Positions 7,867 to 16,495 of a DNA stretch of 64,000 nt are shown in pieces; within the stretch, counting starts at the first letter, position 1, and every line of letters starts with the position of its first letter. The notes below the pieces were generated by a model. It did not search any database and was not told the origin of the DNA. It was given only the letters and a program-made list of their open reading frames with translations. Position numbers and translations under genes: made by a program. The DNA is from CADEDH01 sp041394285 (GTDB taxonomy: Bacteria; Actinomycetota; Acidimicrobiia; Acidimicrobiales; SZUA-35), in contig JAWKIL010000026.1 in assembly GCA_041394285.1 (NCBI GenBank), forward strand, positions 1-64,000, in the 5' to 3' direction.

Positions 7867-10305
7867 TCAGATCTGCTCGGCGGCATCGGCGGCGGACTCG
7901 CCGCCCGCCTCGTTGCCGTCACCGGCGGCGGCCGCCGCTTCCACCAGCCGGTCGAACACGGCCGGGGGCTCCCGCCAGGGGTCGGTGAGCGTGCCGCTCT
8001 CGGCAGCCCGGACCGCCTCCCACACCCGTAGCGGGGTGCACGGCATGTCGACATGGCGTACCCCGAGGTGGGCCAGGGCATCGACCACTGCGTTCTGCAC
8101 CGCCGGCGTGGACCCGATCGTGCTGGCCTCCCCGATGCCCTTCACCCCGAGCGGGTTGAGATGGGTCGGGGTGACCGTGTGGTGCACCTCGAAGCTGGGG
8201 AACTCGGCCGCCGACGGGAAGGCGTAGTCCATGAAGTTGCCCGTGATCGGGTTGCCGGCCTCGTCGAACACCACCTGCTCGTACAGGGCCTGGCTCACGC
8301 CCTGCCCCACCCCGCCCAGCTGCTGGCCCTCGTAGATCAGCTCGTTCACCACCGGCCCGGCGTCGTCGACCGCGACGTGGCGCACCAGCGTGACCCGACC
8401 GGTGTCGAGGTCGACCTCCACCACGGCGATGTGGGTGCCGAACGGGAAGGTGCCGTCGGCCTGGGCGAAGTCGAGCTGGGCCGCCAGCCCCGCCGTGCCG
8501 TCGGCGTGGTCGACCACCCCGTCGGGGGCCTCGGCCGCCCGGGCCGCCAGCTCGCCCCAGCTCAGGGCGCGGGCCGGCACGCCGGCAACGCCGACGGTGC
8601 CGGCATCGGTGTCGACCACGATGTCGTCGGGGCTGGCCTCCAGCAGATGGGCGGCCAGGCCGCGGGCCTTGGCCACCACGGTCTCGGTGGCCCGGGCCAC
8701 GGCCGACCCGCCGAGCTGCAGGCTCTTCGACCCGCCGGTGCCGCCGCCCTTGGGGACCAGGTCTGTGTCGGATTGGACGAGGCGGATCCGCTCCACCGGG
8801 ATGCCGGTCTGCTCCGACACGAGCATGGCGAACGACGTCTGGTGGCCCTGACCGTGGGCCGACGAGCCGGAGTAGATGGTGGCGCTGCCGTCGGCGTTGA
8901 TCTCCACGCCGCCGAACTCGCTGCCGCCGCCCCCGGCCGTGACCTCCACGAACGAAGCCACCCCGATGCCGAGCACCGTGCGCTCTCCGGCTTCCCGCCG
9001 GCGCCGCTGCTCGGCCCGCAGCTCGTCGTAACCGGCCAGCTCGGCCGCCCGCTCCAAGGGTGTGAGGTAGTCGCCCGAGTCGTAGGTGATGCCGGTGAGG
9101 GTGGCGAAGGGGAACTGGTCGGGCGTCAGGAAGTTGCGACGCCGGATCTCCAGCGGGTCGATGCCCAGCTCCAGGGCCGCCTGGTCCACCAGACGCTCCA
9201 GCAGGGCCGCCGCCTCGGGCCGCCCCGCCCCCCGGTAGGCCCCGGTGGGGGTGGTGTTGGTGACGCCGACGGCCACGTCGAAGCGGATGGCGGGGAACGC
9301 GTAGGTGCCGTTCGACATCCGCTTGGTCCCCGCCGGGAGCATGGTGCCGATGTTCGGGTAGGCGCCGGCGTCGCCCACCAGGCGCACCCGCAGCCCGGTG
9401 AACGTACCGTCGGCCCGGCACCCCAGCTCGCAATACTGGACCTGGGCCCGGGAGTGGACCATGGCCACCATGTTCTCGCTGCGGGTCTCGGTCCAGGTCA
9501 CGGGCCGCCCCACCAGCTGGGCGGCGGCCGCCACCGCCGAGTTCTCGGGGCACAGGCCGGCCTTGGCCCCGAACCCTCCTCCCACGTGGGGGCAGATGAC
9601 CCGTACCCGGTCGGCCGGCATCGTCAGGGCGCCGGCCAGCTGGTCCCGCAGGATGTGGGGCATCTGGTTGGAGGCGTAGAACGTGAGGCGGCCCGACGGG
9701 CCGTCGCCGCCGTCGCCGGGCACAGCGGCGCACGAGTTGGGCTCCATCGGCGCGCCGGCCAGGCGCTGGTTGACGTAGCGACCCCGCACCACGTGATCGG
9801 CGCCGGCCAGCACGTCGGTGGCCGGATCGGTGATCGACAGGGCGATGTTGTCGCCCTTGGCGTCGTGGATCACGGGGGCCCCGTCGTCGAAGGCGTGCTC
9901 CGGATCCACGATCACGGGGAGAGGGTCGTAGTCGACGACGACCAGCTCGGCGGCGTCGACGGCCTGCTGGAACGTCTCGGCCAGCACCATGGCCACCGCC
10001 TCGCCCACGAACCGGACCCGGTCGGTGGCCAGGGGAGGGCGGGCGAAGGCGTCGTGCACGGCGATGAACCCGTGGTGGGGGGCCACGCCCAACTCGGCCG
10101 CGGTGAGCACCGCCACCACGCCGGGGGCGGCCGCCGCCTCGGCCGTGTCGATGCCCGTGATCAGCGCGTGGGGCTCGATCGACCGGACGAACACGCAGTG
10201 CAGCACCCCCTCCAGACCGAGGTCGTAGACGTAGGTGCCGCCCGTCGTGAGCAGCTCGGGGTCTTCGGTGCGTCGGACACGGTTGCCCAGGATCGATCCA
10301 GCCAT
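7867..10305 (-). CDS. xanthine dehydrogenase family molybdopterin-binding subunit (CoxL-like, form II)
   Basis: An 812-residue large subunit of a molybdenum hydroxylase. The N-terminal aldehyde oxidase hammerhead domain (about 1-140) is followed by the Mo-cofactor domains, with HVGGGFGAK near residue 270, the form II motif AYRGAGR near 360, and a late GVGEAST-like segment (KGIGEASTIGS) containing the catalytic Glu. Form I CO dehydrogenases carry AYXCSFR instead, so CO oxidation should not be assumed and an N-heterocycle, aldehyde or purine substrate is as likely. The small iron-sulfur and medium FAD subunits that normally accompany it are not adjacent. The start ATG at 10305 has a leaderless-type -10 box. 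Confidence 0.88.
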   Translation of the reverse strand: MAGSILGNRVRRTEDPELLTTGGTYVYDLGLEGVLHCVFVRSIEPHALITGIDTAEAAAAPGVVAVLTAAELGVAPHHGFIAVHDAFARPPLATDRVRFVGEAVAMVLAETFQQAVDAAELVVVDYDPLPVIVDPEHAFDDGAPVIHDAKGDNIALSITDPATDVLAGADHVVRGRYVNQRLAGAPMEPNSCAAVPGDGGDGPSGRLTFYASNQMPHILRDQLAGALTMPADRVRVICPHVGGGFGAKAGLCPENSAVAAAAQLVGRPVTWTETRSENMVAMVHSRAQVQYCELGCRADGTFTGLRVRLVGDAGAYPNIGTMLPAGTKRMSNGTYAFPAIRFDVAVGVTNTTPTGAYRGAGRPEAAALLERLVDQAALELGIDPLEIRRRNFLTPDQFPFATLTGITYDSGDYLTPLERAAELAGYDELRAEQRRRREAGERTVLGIGVASFVEVTAGGGGSEFGGVEINADGSATIYSGSSAHGQGHQTSFAMLVSEQTGIPVERIRLVQSDTDLVPKGGGTGGSKSLQLGGSAVARATETVVAKARGLAAHLLEASPDDIVVDTDAGTVGVAGVPARALSWGELAARAAEAPDGVVDHADGTAGLAAQLDFAQADGTFPFGTHIAVVEVDLDTGRVTLVRHVAVDDAGPVVNELIYEGQQLGGVGQGVSQALYEQVVFDEAGNPITGNFMDYAFPSAAEFPSFEVHHTVTPTHLNPLGVKGIGEASTIGSTPAVQNAVVDALAHLGVRHVDMPCTPLRVWEAVRAAESGTLTDPWREPPAVFDRLVEAAAAAGDGNEAGGESAADAAEQI

Positions 10306-10311
10306 CCGGGC

Positions 10312-10317
10312 ACTCTA
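10312..10317 (-). promoter_or_regulatory. -10 box TAGAGT of the CoxL-like gene
   Basis: On the minus strand TAGAGT ends 6 nt before the ATG at 10305, consistent with leaderless transcription. Confidence 0.5.
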
Positions 10318-10352
10318 GGCAGCCGCAGTGACAGCGACGCAGCGTCAGCCAG

Positions 10353-10574
10353 GGCGGCGGTGGGGTTGGGGCCTCGACGTTGGTGGGGGTGGCCCGTAGG
10401 GGCGGCGGTGGGGTTGGGGCCTCGACGTTGGTGGGGGTGGCCCGTAGGGCCGGCGGTGGGGTTGCTCGACGTTGGTGGGGGTGAGGGGCGGCGGTGGGGT
10501 TGGGGCCTCGACGTTGGTGGGGTGGCCGGCGGTGGTGGGGCCCCGACGCTGATGGGGAGGCCCGCAGGGCCGGC
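10353..10574. repeat. G-rich tandem repeat array, about 4.5 units of 38-48 bp
   Basis: This fills the roughly 300-nt spacer between divergent genes. Units begin at 10353, 10401, 10449, 10487 and 10525. The first two are 48 bp, the next two shortened to 38 bp, and the last is degenerate. The core is GGCGGCGGTGGGGTTGGGG then CCTCGACGTTGGTGGGGG. The top strand is very G-rich with many GGG/GGGG runs, so quadruplex formation is possible. Reading frames through it (for example the repeated TNVEAPTPPPP on the minus strand) are translation artefacts of the repeat. Confidence 0.8.
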
Positions 10575-10602
10575 GGGGGCGGCAGCCCCCGAACAACAGA
10601 GC

Positions 10603-10608
10603 TACTGT
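10603..10608 (+). promoter_or_regulatory. -10 box TACTGT of the glyoxalase-like gene
   Basis: TACTGT ends 7 nt before the ATG at 10616 (4 nt before the ATG at 10613). The spacing favours 10616 as the start of a leaderless message. Confidence 0.45.
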
Positions 10609-10615
10609 CCGGATG

Positions 10616-11290
10616 ATGGGAGACGACGCCGCACCCCTCGAGATCGCCTGGCTGGAGATCGCCGACCCACCCGAGCTGTGGCAGGACCTCGGCTTCGCGG
10701 TGGACGGCGACGGCCGATGCGTGATCGGATCGGTTGAGCATCGCCTGGTGGGCCCGCCCACCCAGGGTGAGCCGGGCGGGATCGTACGGTGGGCCGTGTT
10801 CGGCCCCGCCCCCGAGTTGGTGGGGCCCGACGGGATCGACGGCCTGCCCACCCTGCTGCTGGCCGACCCCTACCGGCCCGACGAGGCCCCCGAGCACCCC
10901 AACGGCGTGTTCCGCATCGATCACCTCGTCATCTCCACCTCCGACACGCCCCGCACGGCAGCCGAGCTCACCGCCGTGGGCCTGGGGCGACGGGGCGGCC
11001 GCACCACCAACTCGGCCGGCGACCACGTGGACATGACCTTCTTCTGGGCCGGCGACGTGCTGCTCGAGCTGTCGGGCCCGTCCACCCCCGCGCCCGACCC
11101 CGAACCGGCCCGCTTCCGGGGGGTCGCCTACGCCAGCCGCGACCTCGACGCCACGGTGGCCCTGCTGGCCGGGCGCACCACCGAGCCCCGCGACGCCGTG
11201 CAGCCCGGCCGCCGAATCGCCGCCCTCGTCGACGGGGCCGGCTCGACCCTGCCCCTGGCGTTCATGACGCCCCACGTCCGCAACCCCTGA
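10616..11290 (+). CDS. VOC/glyoxalase-like domain protein
   Basis: A 224-residue soluble protein (225 if the ATG at 10613 is used). The central segment FRIDHLVISTSDTPRTAAEL (about 100-119) looks like the first strand-helix of a vicinal oxygen chelate module, followed by GLGRRGGRTTNS and a second half containing FFWAGDVLLEL, with RFRGVAYASRDLDATVALL starting another module. Only some of the usual metal ligands (His, Glu) are evident, so whether it is a metalloenzyme is unclear. Two deacetylase genes follow 53 nt downstream on the same strand, so it may belong to the same catabolic unit. Confidence 0.7.
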   Translation: MGDDAAPLEIAWLEIADPPELWQDLGFAVDGDGRCVIGSVEHRLVGPPTQGEPGGIVRWAVFGPAPELVGPDGIDGLPTLLLADPYRPDEAPEHPNGVFRIDHLVISTSDTPRTAAELTAVGLGRRGGRTTNSAGDHVDMTFFWAGDVLLELSGPSTPAPDPEPARFRGVAYASRDLDATVALLAGRTTEPRDAVQPGRRIAALVDGAGSTLPLAFMTPHVRNP

Positions 11291-11343
11291 TCCCCGAACC
11301 TCCGATCCCGGATCCCGGGAACCCGACCGAGGAGCCGCAGAGC

Positions 11344-12321
11344 ATGGCCGCCCGTCCACCGTTCCTGCCCAACCCGCCCGGCTCGCTGCCACCGGGCCGG
11401 GTCGACTACCTGCCGATGATCGACCGACCCCCGATCACGTGGCCCGGCGGGGCCCGGGTGGCGTTCTGGATCGCCCCCAACGTGGAGCACTACGAGTACC
11501 TCCCGCCCCGCAACCCGGTGCGCAACCCCTGGGTCCGCAACCCCCATCCCGACGTCCAGGGGTACAGCCAGCGTGACTACGGCAACCGGGTGGGCTTCTG
11601 GCGGATGCTGGAGGTACTGGACAAGCACCACACCCGCTGCACCGTCTCGCTCAACCTGGCCGTGTTCGAGCACTTCCCGGAGATCGGAGCGGCGATGCTG
11701 GAGCGGAACTGGGAGGTGATGAGCCACGGCATCTACAACACCCGCTATCTGAACGGGATGAGCGAGGACGAGGAGCGGGCCTTCCTGGTCGACACGATCG
11801 AGACCACCCGCCGCCATACCGGCCTGCCGCTCAAGGGCATGCTGTCGCCGGCCGTGGGCAACACCCTGCTCACGCCCGACCTGATGGCCGAGGCCGGCCT
11901 GATCTACCACACCGACTGGATGCACGACGACCAGCCGGTGCCGATGCGGGTCCGTTCCGGCGCCCGGTTCGTGTCGGTGCCGTACTCCACCGAGCTGAAC
12001 GACGTGCCGGTGTTCCTCAACCACTTCACCGGGGCCGACTTCGTGGCCATGGCCAAGGCCCAGTTCGACGTGCTGTACCGGGAGGGGGCCGACAGCGGCC
12101 GGGTGATGTGCCTGGCCATCCACCCCTACCTGATGGGCACCCCTCAGCGGGCCCGCCACCTGGAGGAGATCCTCGACCACGTGAACGCCCACGACGAGGT
12201 GTGGCACACCACGGCGGGCGAGATCACCGAGCACTTCCTCGAACACCACTACGACGACTTCGTGGACCACGCCGCCGCCCTGGAGGCAGTGTCCGGGCCC
12301 GGTCGGGGAGGGGCCCGCTGA
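11344..12321 (+). CDS. polysaccharide deacetylase (NodB-like) family protein, copy 1
   Basis: A 325-residue protein. ITWPGGARVAFWI (about 25-37) is the typical first strand of the NodB/PuuE branch. The fold continues with EVMSHGIYNTRY (about 120-131), corresponding to the metal-binding H-x3-5 motif region, and ends with a SVPYSTELNDVP loop. The overall architecture is closer to the cofactor-independent allantoinase PuuE and related amide hydrolases than to secreted chitin deacetylases, and there is no signal peptide. The start is ATG at 11344, after GAGGAG about 14 nt upstream. It is followed by a paralogue with a one-base TGATG overlap, so the pair may form a heteromer. Confidence 0.82.
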   Translation: MAARPPFLPNPPGSLPPGRVDYLPMIDRPPITWPGGARVAFWIAPNVEHYEYLPPRNPVRNPWVRNPHPDVQGYSQRDYGNRVGFWRMLEVLDKHHTRCTVSLNLAVFEHFPEIGAAMLERNWEVMSHGIYNTRYLNGMSEDEERAFLVDTIETTRRHTGLPLKGMLSPAVGNTLLTPDLMAEAGLIYHTDWMHDDQPVPMRVRSGARFVSVPYSTELNDVPVFLNHFTGADFVAMAKAQFDVLYREGADSGRVMCLAIHPYLMGTPQRARHLEEILDHVNAHDEVWHTTAGEITEHFLEHHYDDFVDHAAALEAVSGPGRGGAR

Positions 12322-13265
12322 TGCCGGCCGAGCGCAAGCCGGGGATGGACCATCCCCACTACACCTGGTCGCCCCTGCCGGCCCGGCCGCCGCTGCGGTG
12401 GCCCGGCGGCGCGCCGCTGGCCGTCGGGGCCATGGTGCTGCTGGAGCACTACGAATGGTCGCCGCCCGAGGGTTCCTACAGCCTGCGGTCGGCCTCGGGC
12501 GGCCTGATAAAGCTGCCCGAGCCCGACTACCTGCGCCTCACCCACCGGGAGTACGGGCACCGGGTGGGGATCTTCCGGATCCTCGACACCCTCGAGGCCC
12601 ATGGGATCCCGCCCACGGTGGCCGTCGACGAGCTGACCGCCGTCCACTACCCCTGGCTGGTCGACCACTGCGTGGGCCGGGGCGCGGAGCTGGTGGCCCA
12701 CGGCGTGGCCGCCAGCCGGTTGATCACCTCGCGCATGAGTGAAGACGAGGAGCTCGACACGATCGCCCGCTCGATCGAGGCCATCACCCGAGCCACCGGC
12801 TCGGCCCCGGCCGGCTGGTTCGGGCCCGAGGGGGTGGAGTCGGCCCGGACCCCGGCCCTGCTGGCCTCGGCCGGCATCCGCTATGTGTGCGACTGGCCCA
12901 ACGACGAACAGCCCTACGCCATGACCGTGCCCCAGGGGGAGCTGACGGCCCTACCCCTGTACCTGGAGGCCGACGACGAGCAGGCGCTGTGGACCCGACG
13001 GATGCGGCTGGACGACTGGCACGATCTGGTGGTCGAGTCGGCCGAGCGCCTCTGGGTCGACGGGGGAGGGGCCGACGGTGGGGTCAGCGGTGGGGCCGGC
13101 GCCGGCCGGCATCTCATGCTCACCCTGCGGCCGTGGCTGACCGGCCAGCCGTTCCGGATGCCGACGCTGGAGCGGATCCTGACCGGCATCGACGAGCTTG
13201 GCCCGCTGTTCAAGGCGTCGGGTTCCGGGATCGTCGAGGCCTACCGGGCTGAGCTAACGTCGTAG
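12321..13265 (+). CDS. polysaccharide deacetylase (NodB-like) family protein, copy 2
   Basis: A 314-residue paralogue of the preceding gene, starting at the ATG that overlaps its stop. Shared landmarks are LRWPGGAPLAVGAMVLLEHYEW (positions about 26-47), HREYGHRVGIFRILDTLE and GAELVAHGVAASR. This copy lacks the asparagine-rich loop and has a Gly-rich insertion near residue 255. The divergence suggests specialised subunits rather than a recent duplication. The context (molybdenum hydroxylase, cupin, amidase) suggests ring cleavage or amide hydrolysis in a catabolic route. The substrate is not known. Confidence 0.82.
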   Translation: MPAERKPGMDHPHYTWSPLPARPPLRWPGGAPLAVGAMVLLEHYEWSPPEGSYSLRSASGGLIKLPEPDYLRLTHREYGHRVGIFRILDTLEAHGIPPTVAVDELTAVHYPWLVDHCVGRGAELVAHGVAASRLITSRMSEDEELDTIARSIEAITRATGSAPAGWFGPEGVESARTPALLASAGIRYVCDWPNDEQPYAMTVPQGELTALPLYLEADDEQALWTRRMRLDDWHDLVVESAERLWVDGGGADGGVSGGAGAGRHLMLTLRPWLTGQPFRMPTLERILTGIDELGPLFKASGSGIVEAYRAELTS

Positions 13266-13310
13266 GTCTGAGGGGGCCCTCCACGCCCCCGCTCCCAGGG
13301 GGACACCGAC

Positions 13311-13721
13311 ATGAGCATCGACAGCGAGCCCACCACGACCCAGAGCGAGCTGCTGGTGCAGCACGCCGCCGACGCCGTCTACGCCCACACCGGGCGCCGG
13401 GCGTTCTTCGAGTACCGGGAGACCGGGCTGAAGGAAGCGACCGACAGTCGCTACCGCAGCCAGATCATGCGGGCCACCGACGTGATGGAGCAGACCGGCT
13501 GGCACTACCACGTGTGTGACCTCCAGTTCGTGTACGTGATCAAGGGCTGGGTGGACCTCGAGTTCGAGGGCGGCCGCACCGAGCGGGTGTCGGCCGGCGA
13601 CGTCCTGTCGATCCCCAGCGGCCTGATCCACAACGAGCTGGCCGTGTCGGAGGACTTCGAGGCCCTCGAGGTGGTGTCGCCGGCCCAGATGGACACGGTG
13701 CCGGTCGACGCCCCGGCCTGA
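13311..13721 (+). CDS. cupin domain-containing protein
   Basis: A 136-residue single-domain cupin. The first cupin motif lies around GWHYHVCDLQFVYVIKGWVDL (residues 63-83), with metal-ligand His, Gln and Glu-like positions, and the second around GDVLSIPSGLIHNELAVSEDFE, with the conserved Pro-Gly and His. Small cupins of this type are isomerases, dioxygenases or ligand-binding accessory proteins, and the reaction cannot be assigned. It lies 45 nt after the deacetylase pair and just before the amidase, so co-transcription is plausible. Confidence 0.8.
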   Translation: MSIDSEPTTTQSELLVQHAADAVYAHTGRRAFFEYRETGLKEATDSRYRSQIMRATDVMEQTGWHYHVCDLQFVYVIKGWVDLEFEGGRTERVSAGDVLSIPSGLIHNELAVSEDFEALEVVSPAQMDTVPVDAPA

Positions 13722-13732
13722 CGACCCGGGCC

Positions 13733-13779
13733 GAACTCTGACCGGGCGTGACGCCGGGCGACATCCGGTGTCAGAGTTC
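13733..13779. repeat. dispersed inverted repeat, family A, copy 1
   Basis: Arms GAACTCTGAC (13733-13742) and GTCAGAGTTC (13770-13779) are perfectly complementary around a 27-nt loop. The repeat lies between the cupin stop and the amidase start. Related copies are at 59687-59733 and 60883-60929. Confidence 0.7.
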
Positions 13780-13783
13780 CCAG

Positions 13784-15337
13784 ATGCGAGTGGAGGAGTA
13801 CGCCGAGCGTTCGGCGGTGGAGCTGGCCGGCCTGGTGGCCGCCGGTGAGGTGACGGCGGCTGAGCTGACGGCGCTGGCCCTGGAGGCGGCGGCCCGGGTG
13901 GACCCCGGGCTGAACGCCGCCGTCGAGATCTACGACGACGCCGCCGACCGGGCCGCGGCGCTCGATGCCGCCCTCGCCCGGGCCACGGCCGAGGGCGCTA
14001 CCGCCCCACCCCTGGCCGGTGTGCCGTTCTTCCGCAAGGACATCGGCGCCCCCGAGGCGGGCAAGCGCACCGAGCTGGGGAGCCGTCTGGCCGAGGGCCT
14101 CGTCACCCACCGCGACAGCCATCTCACCACCGCCTTCAAGGACGCGGGACTGGTGATCATCGGCCGCTCGGCCACCTCGGAGATGGGGGCCTACGGCACG
14201 GTGGAGAGCGCGGCCCGGGGCACCACGGCCAGCCCCTGGCACCCGGAGCGGACGCCGGGCGGCTCGTCGGGCGGGTCGGCCGCCCTGGTGGCGTCGGGTG
14301 TGGTGCCGGTGGCCCACGCCAACGACGGCGCCGGCTCGATCCGCATCCCGGCCAGCTGCTGCGGACTGGTGGGCCTCAAGCCGTCCCGGGGCCGGGTGTC
14401 GGCCGGGCCCGGCGCCGGGGAGCCCAACTACGGCGGCTCGGTGCAGCTCGTGGTGACTCGCACCGTGGCCGACACGGCGGCGGCCCTCGACGCCGTGGCC
14501 GGGCCCCGCCCCGGCGACCCGTTCACCATCCCCGCGCCACCCGAGCCGTTCGCCGCCACCGCGGCCGCCCCGTTCGCCACGGCGCTGCCCTCGCCGTCGG
14601 CACCGACCCTGGGTGGGGCGGCGCCGGGGGAGCGGCCGGTGCGGATCGGAGCCACGATCGACGCCTGGGGTCCGGGCCCGGTCGACGCCCAGGTGGCGGC
14701 GGCCGTGATCCGCACCGCCGAGGCACTGGAGCTGGTGGGCCATTCGGTGGAGTGGGAGCGGTTCCCGTTCGACTACGAGATGTTCGAGCCGGCCTTCGTG
14801 GACCTGTGGGCCGTGGGCGTGGCCGGCGGCATCGCCGCCGTTGGGGAGCGGATGCACCGTCCGCTCACGGCCGAGTTCCTGGAGCCGGTGACGTTGGCCT
14901 GGATCGAGGTGTGCGACCGGTTGCGGGCGGTGGACGTGTCCCACGCGCTCGACACGGTCAACCGCATGGCCCGCCGGGTAGGGGCGTGGTTCCAGCGCTA
15001 CGACGTGCTGCTGGTGCCCACGCTGGCCCAGCTCCCGCCGCGGTTCGGCCAGATCGACGGGAACCATCCGGGCATGGCGGCGATCGACAACGCCCGCGCC
15101 CTGCTGAGGGTGAACCCCTACTGCCCCCTGTTCAACCTGACCGGGCAGCCGGCGCTGACCCTGCCGCTGGGGCAGTCGGTCGAGGGGCTGCCCATCGGGG
15201 TGCAGCTGGTGGGCCGGCACGCCGAGGAGTCGCTGTTGCTGGCCCTGGGGGCCCAGCTGGAGCAGGCCCTGCCGTGGGCCGACCGGCGGCCGCCCGTGCA
15301 TGTCGCGGTCGCCGGGCCGGCACCCGCCGGCGGCTGA
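13784..15337 (+). CDS. amidase (amidase signature family)
   Basis: A 517-residue amidase from ATG 13784 (an upstream in-frame start at 13748 would run through the inverted repeat and is unlikely). Amidase-signature landmarks: the Lys of the Ser-cisSer-Lys triad in PFFRKDIGAPEAG (about 79-91), and the nucleophile region with GGSSGGSAALVASGVVPVAH (about 160-179) followed by DGAGSIRIPASCCGLVGLKP. A central insertion (about 235-275) is proline/alanine-rich. It hydrolyses a carboxylic amide in the cytosol, with unknown substrate. Its position after the deacetylases and cupin fits a multistep amide-degrading route. Confidence 0.88.
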   Translation: MRVEEYAERSAVELAGLVAAGEVTAAELTALALEAAARVDPGLNAAVEIYDDAADRAAALDAALARATAEGATAPPLAGVPFFRKDIGAPEAGKRTELGSRLAEGLVTHRDSHLTTAFKDAGLVIIGRSATSEMGAYGTVESAARGTTASPWHPERTPGGSSGGSAALVASGVVPVAHANDGAGSIRIPASCCGLVGLKPSRGRVSAGPGAGEPNYGGSVQLVVTRTVADTAAALDAVAGPRPGDPFTIPAPPEPFAATAAAPFATALPSPSAPTLGGAAPGERPVRIGATIDAWGPGPVDAQVAAAVIRTAEALELVGHSVEWERFPFDYEMFEPAFVDLWAVGVAGGIAAVGERMHRPLTAEFLEPVTLAWIEVCDRLRAVDVSHALDTVNRMARRVGAWFQRYDVLLVPTLAQLPPRFGQIDGNHPGMAAIDNARALLRVNPYCPLFNLTGQPALTLPLGQSVEGLPIGVQLVGRHAEESLLLALGAQLEQALPWADRRPPVHVAVAGPAPAGG

Positions 15338-15371
15338 CCAGCCTTCCGGGCGTCGTCGCCGAGCGCGGCGG

Positions 15372-15460
15372 GTTCAGCTGGCGGGTGGCGGCGGTTCCAC
15401 CGACCAGTCGCTAGGGGTGCTGCCCGTGTCGCCCGGCGTTCAGCTGGCGGGTGGCGGCGG
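15372..15460. repeat. 23-bp direct repeat, one copy over the LppM-like gene's stop
   Basis: The same 23-bp sequence (begins GTTCAGCTGGCGGGTGGCGG) occurs at 15372-15394 and 15438-15460. The second copy includes the minus-strand TGA (15440-15442) and last codons of the lipoprotein gene, so the spacer copy looks like a duplicated gene 3' end. Confidence 0.6.
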
Positions 15461-16330
15461 GGGCGGGTCGAACGGCACCGCGGCCGGCGGCGCGGCCTCG
15501 GGGTCGTACCGGGGATCGGCGGCCGGGGTCGACCAGGTGTCAGCGGCCGCCCCGGGTGCCGTCACCGTCCACGGATCGGCGGGGGCGGGGCCGGCGGCGT
15601 CGGGGGTCGGCCCGGAGGCGGTGACGGCCCACGGGTCGGCGGTGGGGGAGCCGGGCGCGGCGGCGGCCGGCATCTTCCGGCGTTGCTGGAACACCAGGAT
15701 GGTGGCGCCGACGGCGGCCGCCACGGCCAGCCCCAGGCCCACCAGGGTGAAACGGGCGCTGCCGCTGGCGCCGCCCTCGGCCCGGGCCACCGTCTCGAAG
15801 TCGACCACGTCGCCCAGCTCCGGGGTCCAGGTCACGGTGTTGCCGTCGATGTCGCCGGTGGACGACACGATCTCACCGGGGAAGGTCAGCGCGATCCGCA
15901 CCTCGAAGCTGTCGGCCGGCACCGAGCCGTCGCCGCCCAACGCCGAGTCGCTGAAGTCGAGCGAGCCGGTGACGTGGAAGGTGTCGCCCTCGCGCTCGAT
16001 CTGCAGGTCGTCGTCGCCGCTGCCGGTATCGAGCTCGTCGAGCCGTGCCCCGTCCAGCGTGTAGGTCTGACCCACGAATCTGGCGTCCTCGTAGGGCTCG
16101 ACGCTCACGTGGTCGCCCTCGGGTACGCCGCCTGTCTCGCCCAGGGCGTCCTCGGCCGTGGCCCCCACCATCTCCAGCAGCGACTTGTCGAAGGCCACGG
16201 TCACCGTGCCGTCGACCGTGTTGTCGCTGTTGATCGTGAGGTCCTCGTCGAGCTTCACGCAACCGGTCAGGGCCAGTGTCGCCGCCAGCGCAGCGGCAAC
16301 CGTGAGCATGCGGGTCCTGGGTCGTCCCAT
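15440..16330 (-). CDS. LppM-like lipoprotein
   Basis: A 296-residue exported lipoprotein. The signal peptide is about residues 1-23, with lipobox L-T-G-C and Cys24 as the lipidation site. CVKLDEDLTINSDNTVDGTV and the following beta-rich domain match the LppM domain known from mycobacteria. A C-terminal membrane helix (about 205-225, VGLGLAVAAAVGATILVF) is followed by QQRRK and a long Pro/Ala-rich cytoplasmic tail. In Mycobacterium tuberculosis LppM has been linked to envelope or phagosome functions, but that role is not transferable here. A good Shine-Dalgarno (AAGGGAGAG) precedes the ATG at 16330. It is divergent from the hydrolase at 16496. Confidence 0.82.
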   Translation of the reverse strand: MGRPRTRMLTVAAALAATLALTGCVKLDEDLTINSDNTVDGTVTVAFDKSLLEMVGATAEDALGETGGVPEGDHVSVEPYEDARFVGQTYTLDGARLDELDTGSGDDDLQIEREGDTFHVTGSLDFSDSALGGDGSVPADSFEVRIALTFPGEIVSSTGDIDGNTVTWTPELGDVVDFETVARAEGGASGSARFTLVGLGLAVAAAVGATILVFQQRRKMPAAAAPGSPTADPWAVTASGPTPDAAGPAPADPWTVTAPGAAADTWSTPAADPRYDPEAAPPAAVPFDPPPPPPAS

Positions 16331-16495
16331 CGGTTCTCTCCCTTTGGTCGGCGCCCCGGGCGCGATCGGCCGGCGCCACCGTGCTCCGTCGGGCGGGCGC
16401 CGTCGTTGTTGAGGCCGGCGGCCGTGGACCCCGACCGCCCGGTCCCCGACCGCTAGGCTCCGGCTCAGCGGTCAGTGGGACGAGGAGGGGAAACG

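Noticed and set aside
10353..10574. CRISPR-like array
   Set aside because: Units are directly adjacent tandem repeats without variable spacers and no cas genes are nearby.
8053..10737. Long forward ORF (894 codons) antisense to the CoxL-like gene
   Set aside because: Its sequence is a shadow of the CoxL coding strand; conserved Mo-hydroxylase motifs lie on the minus strand.
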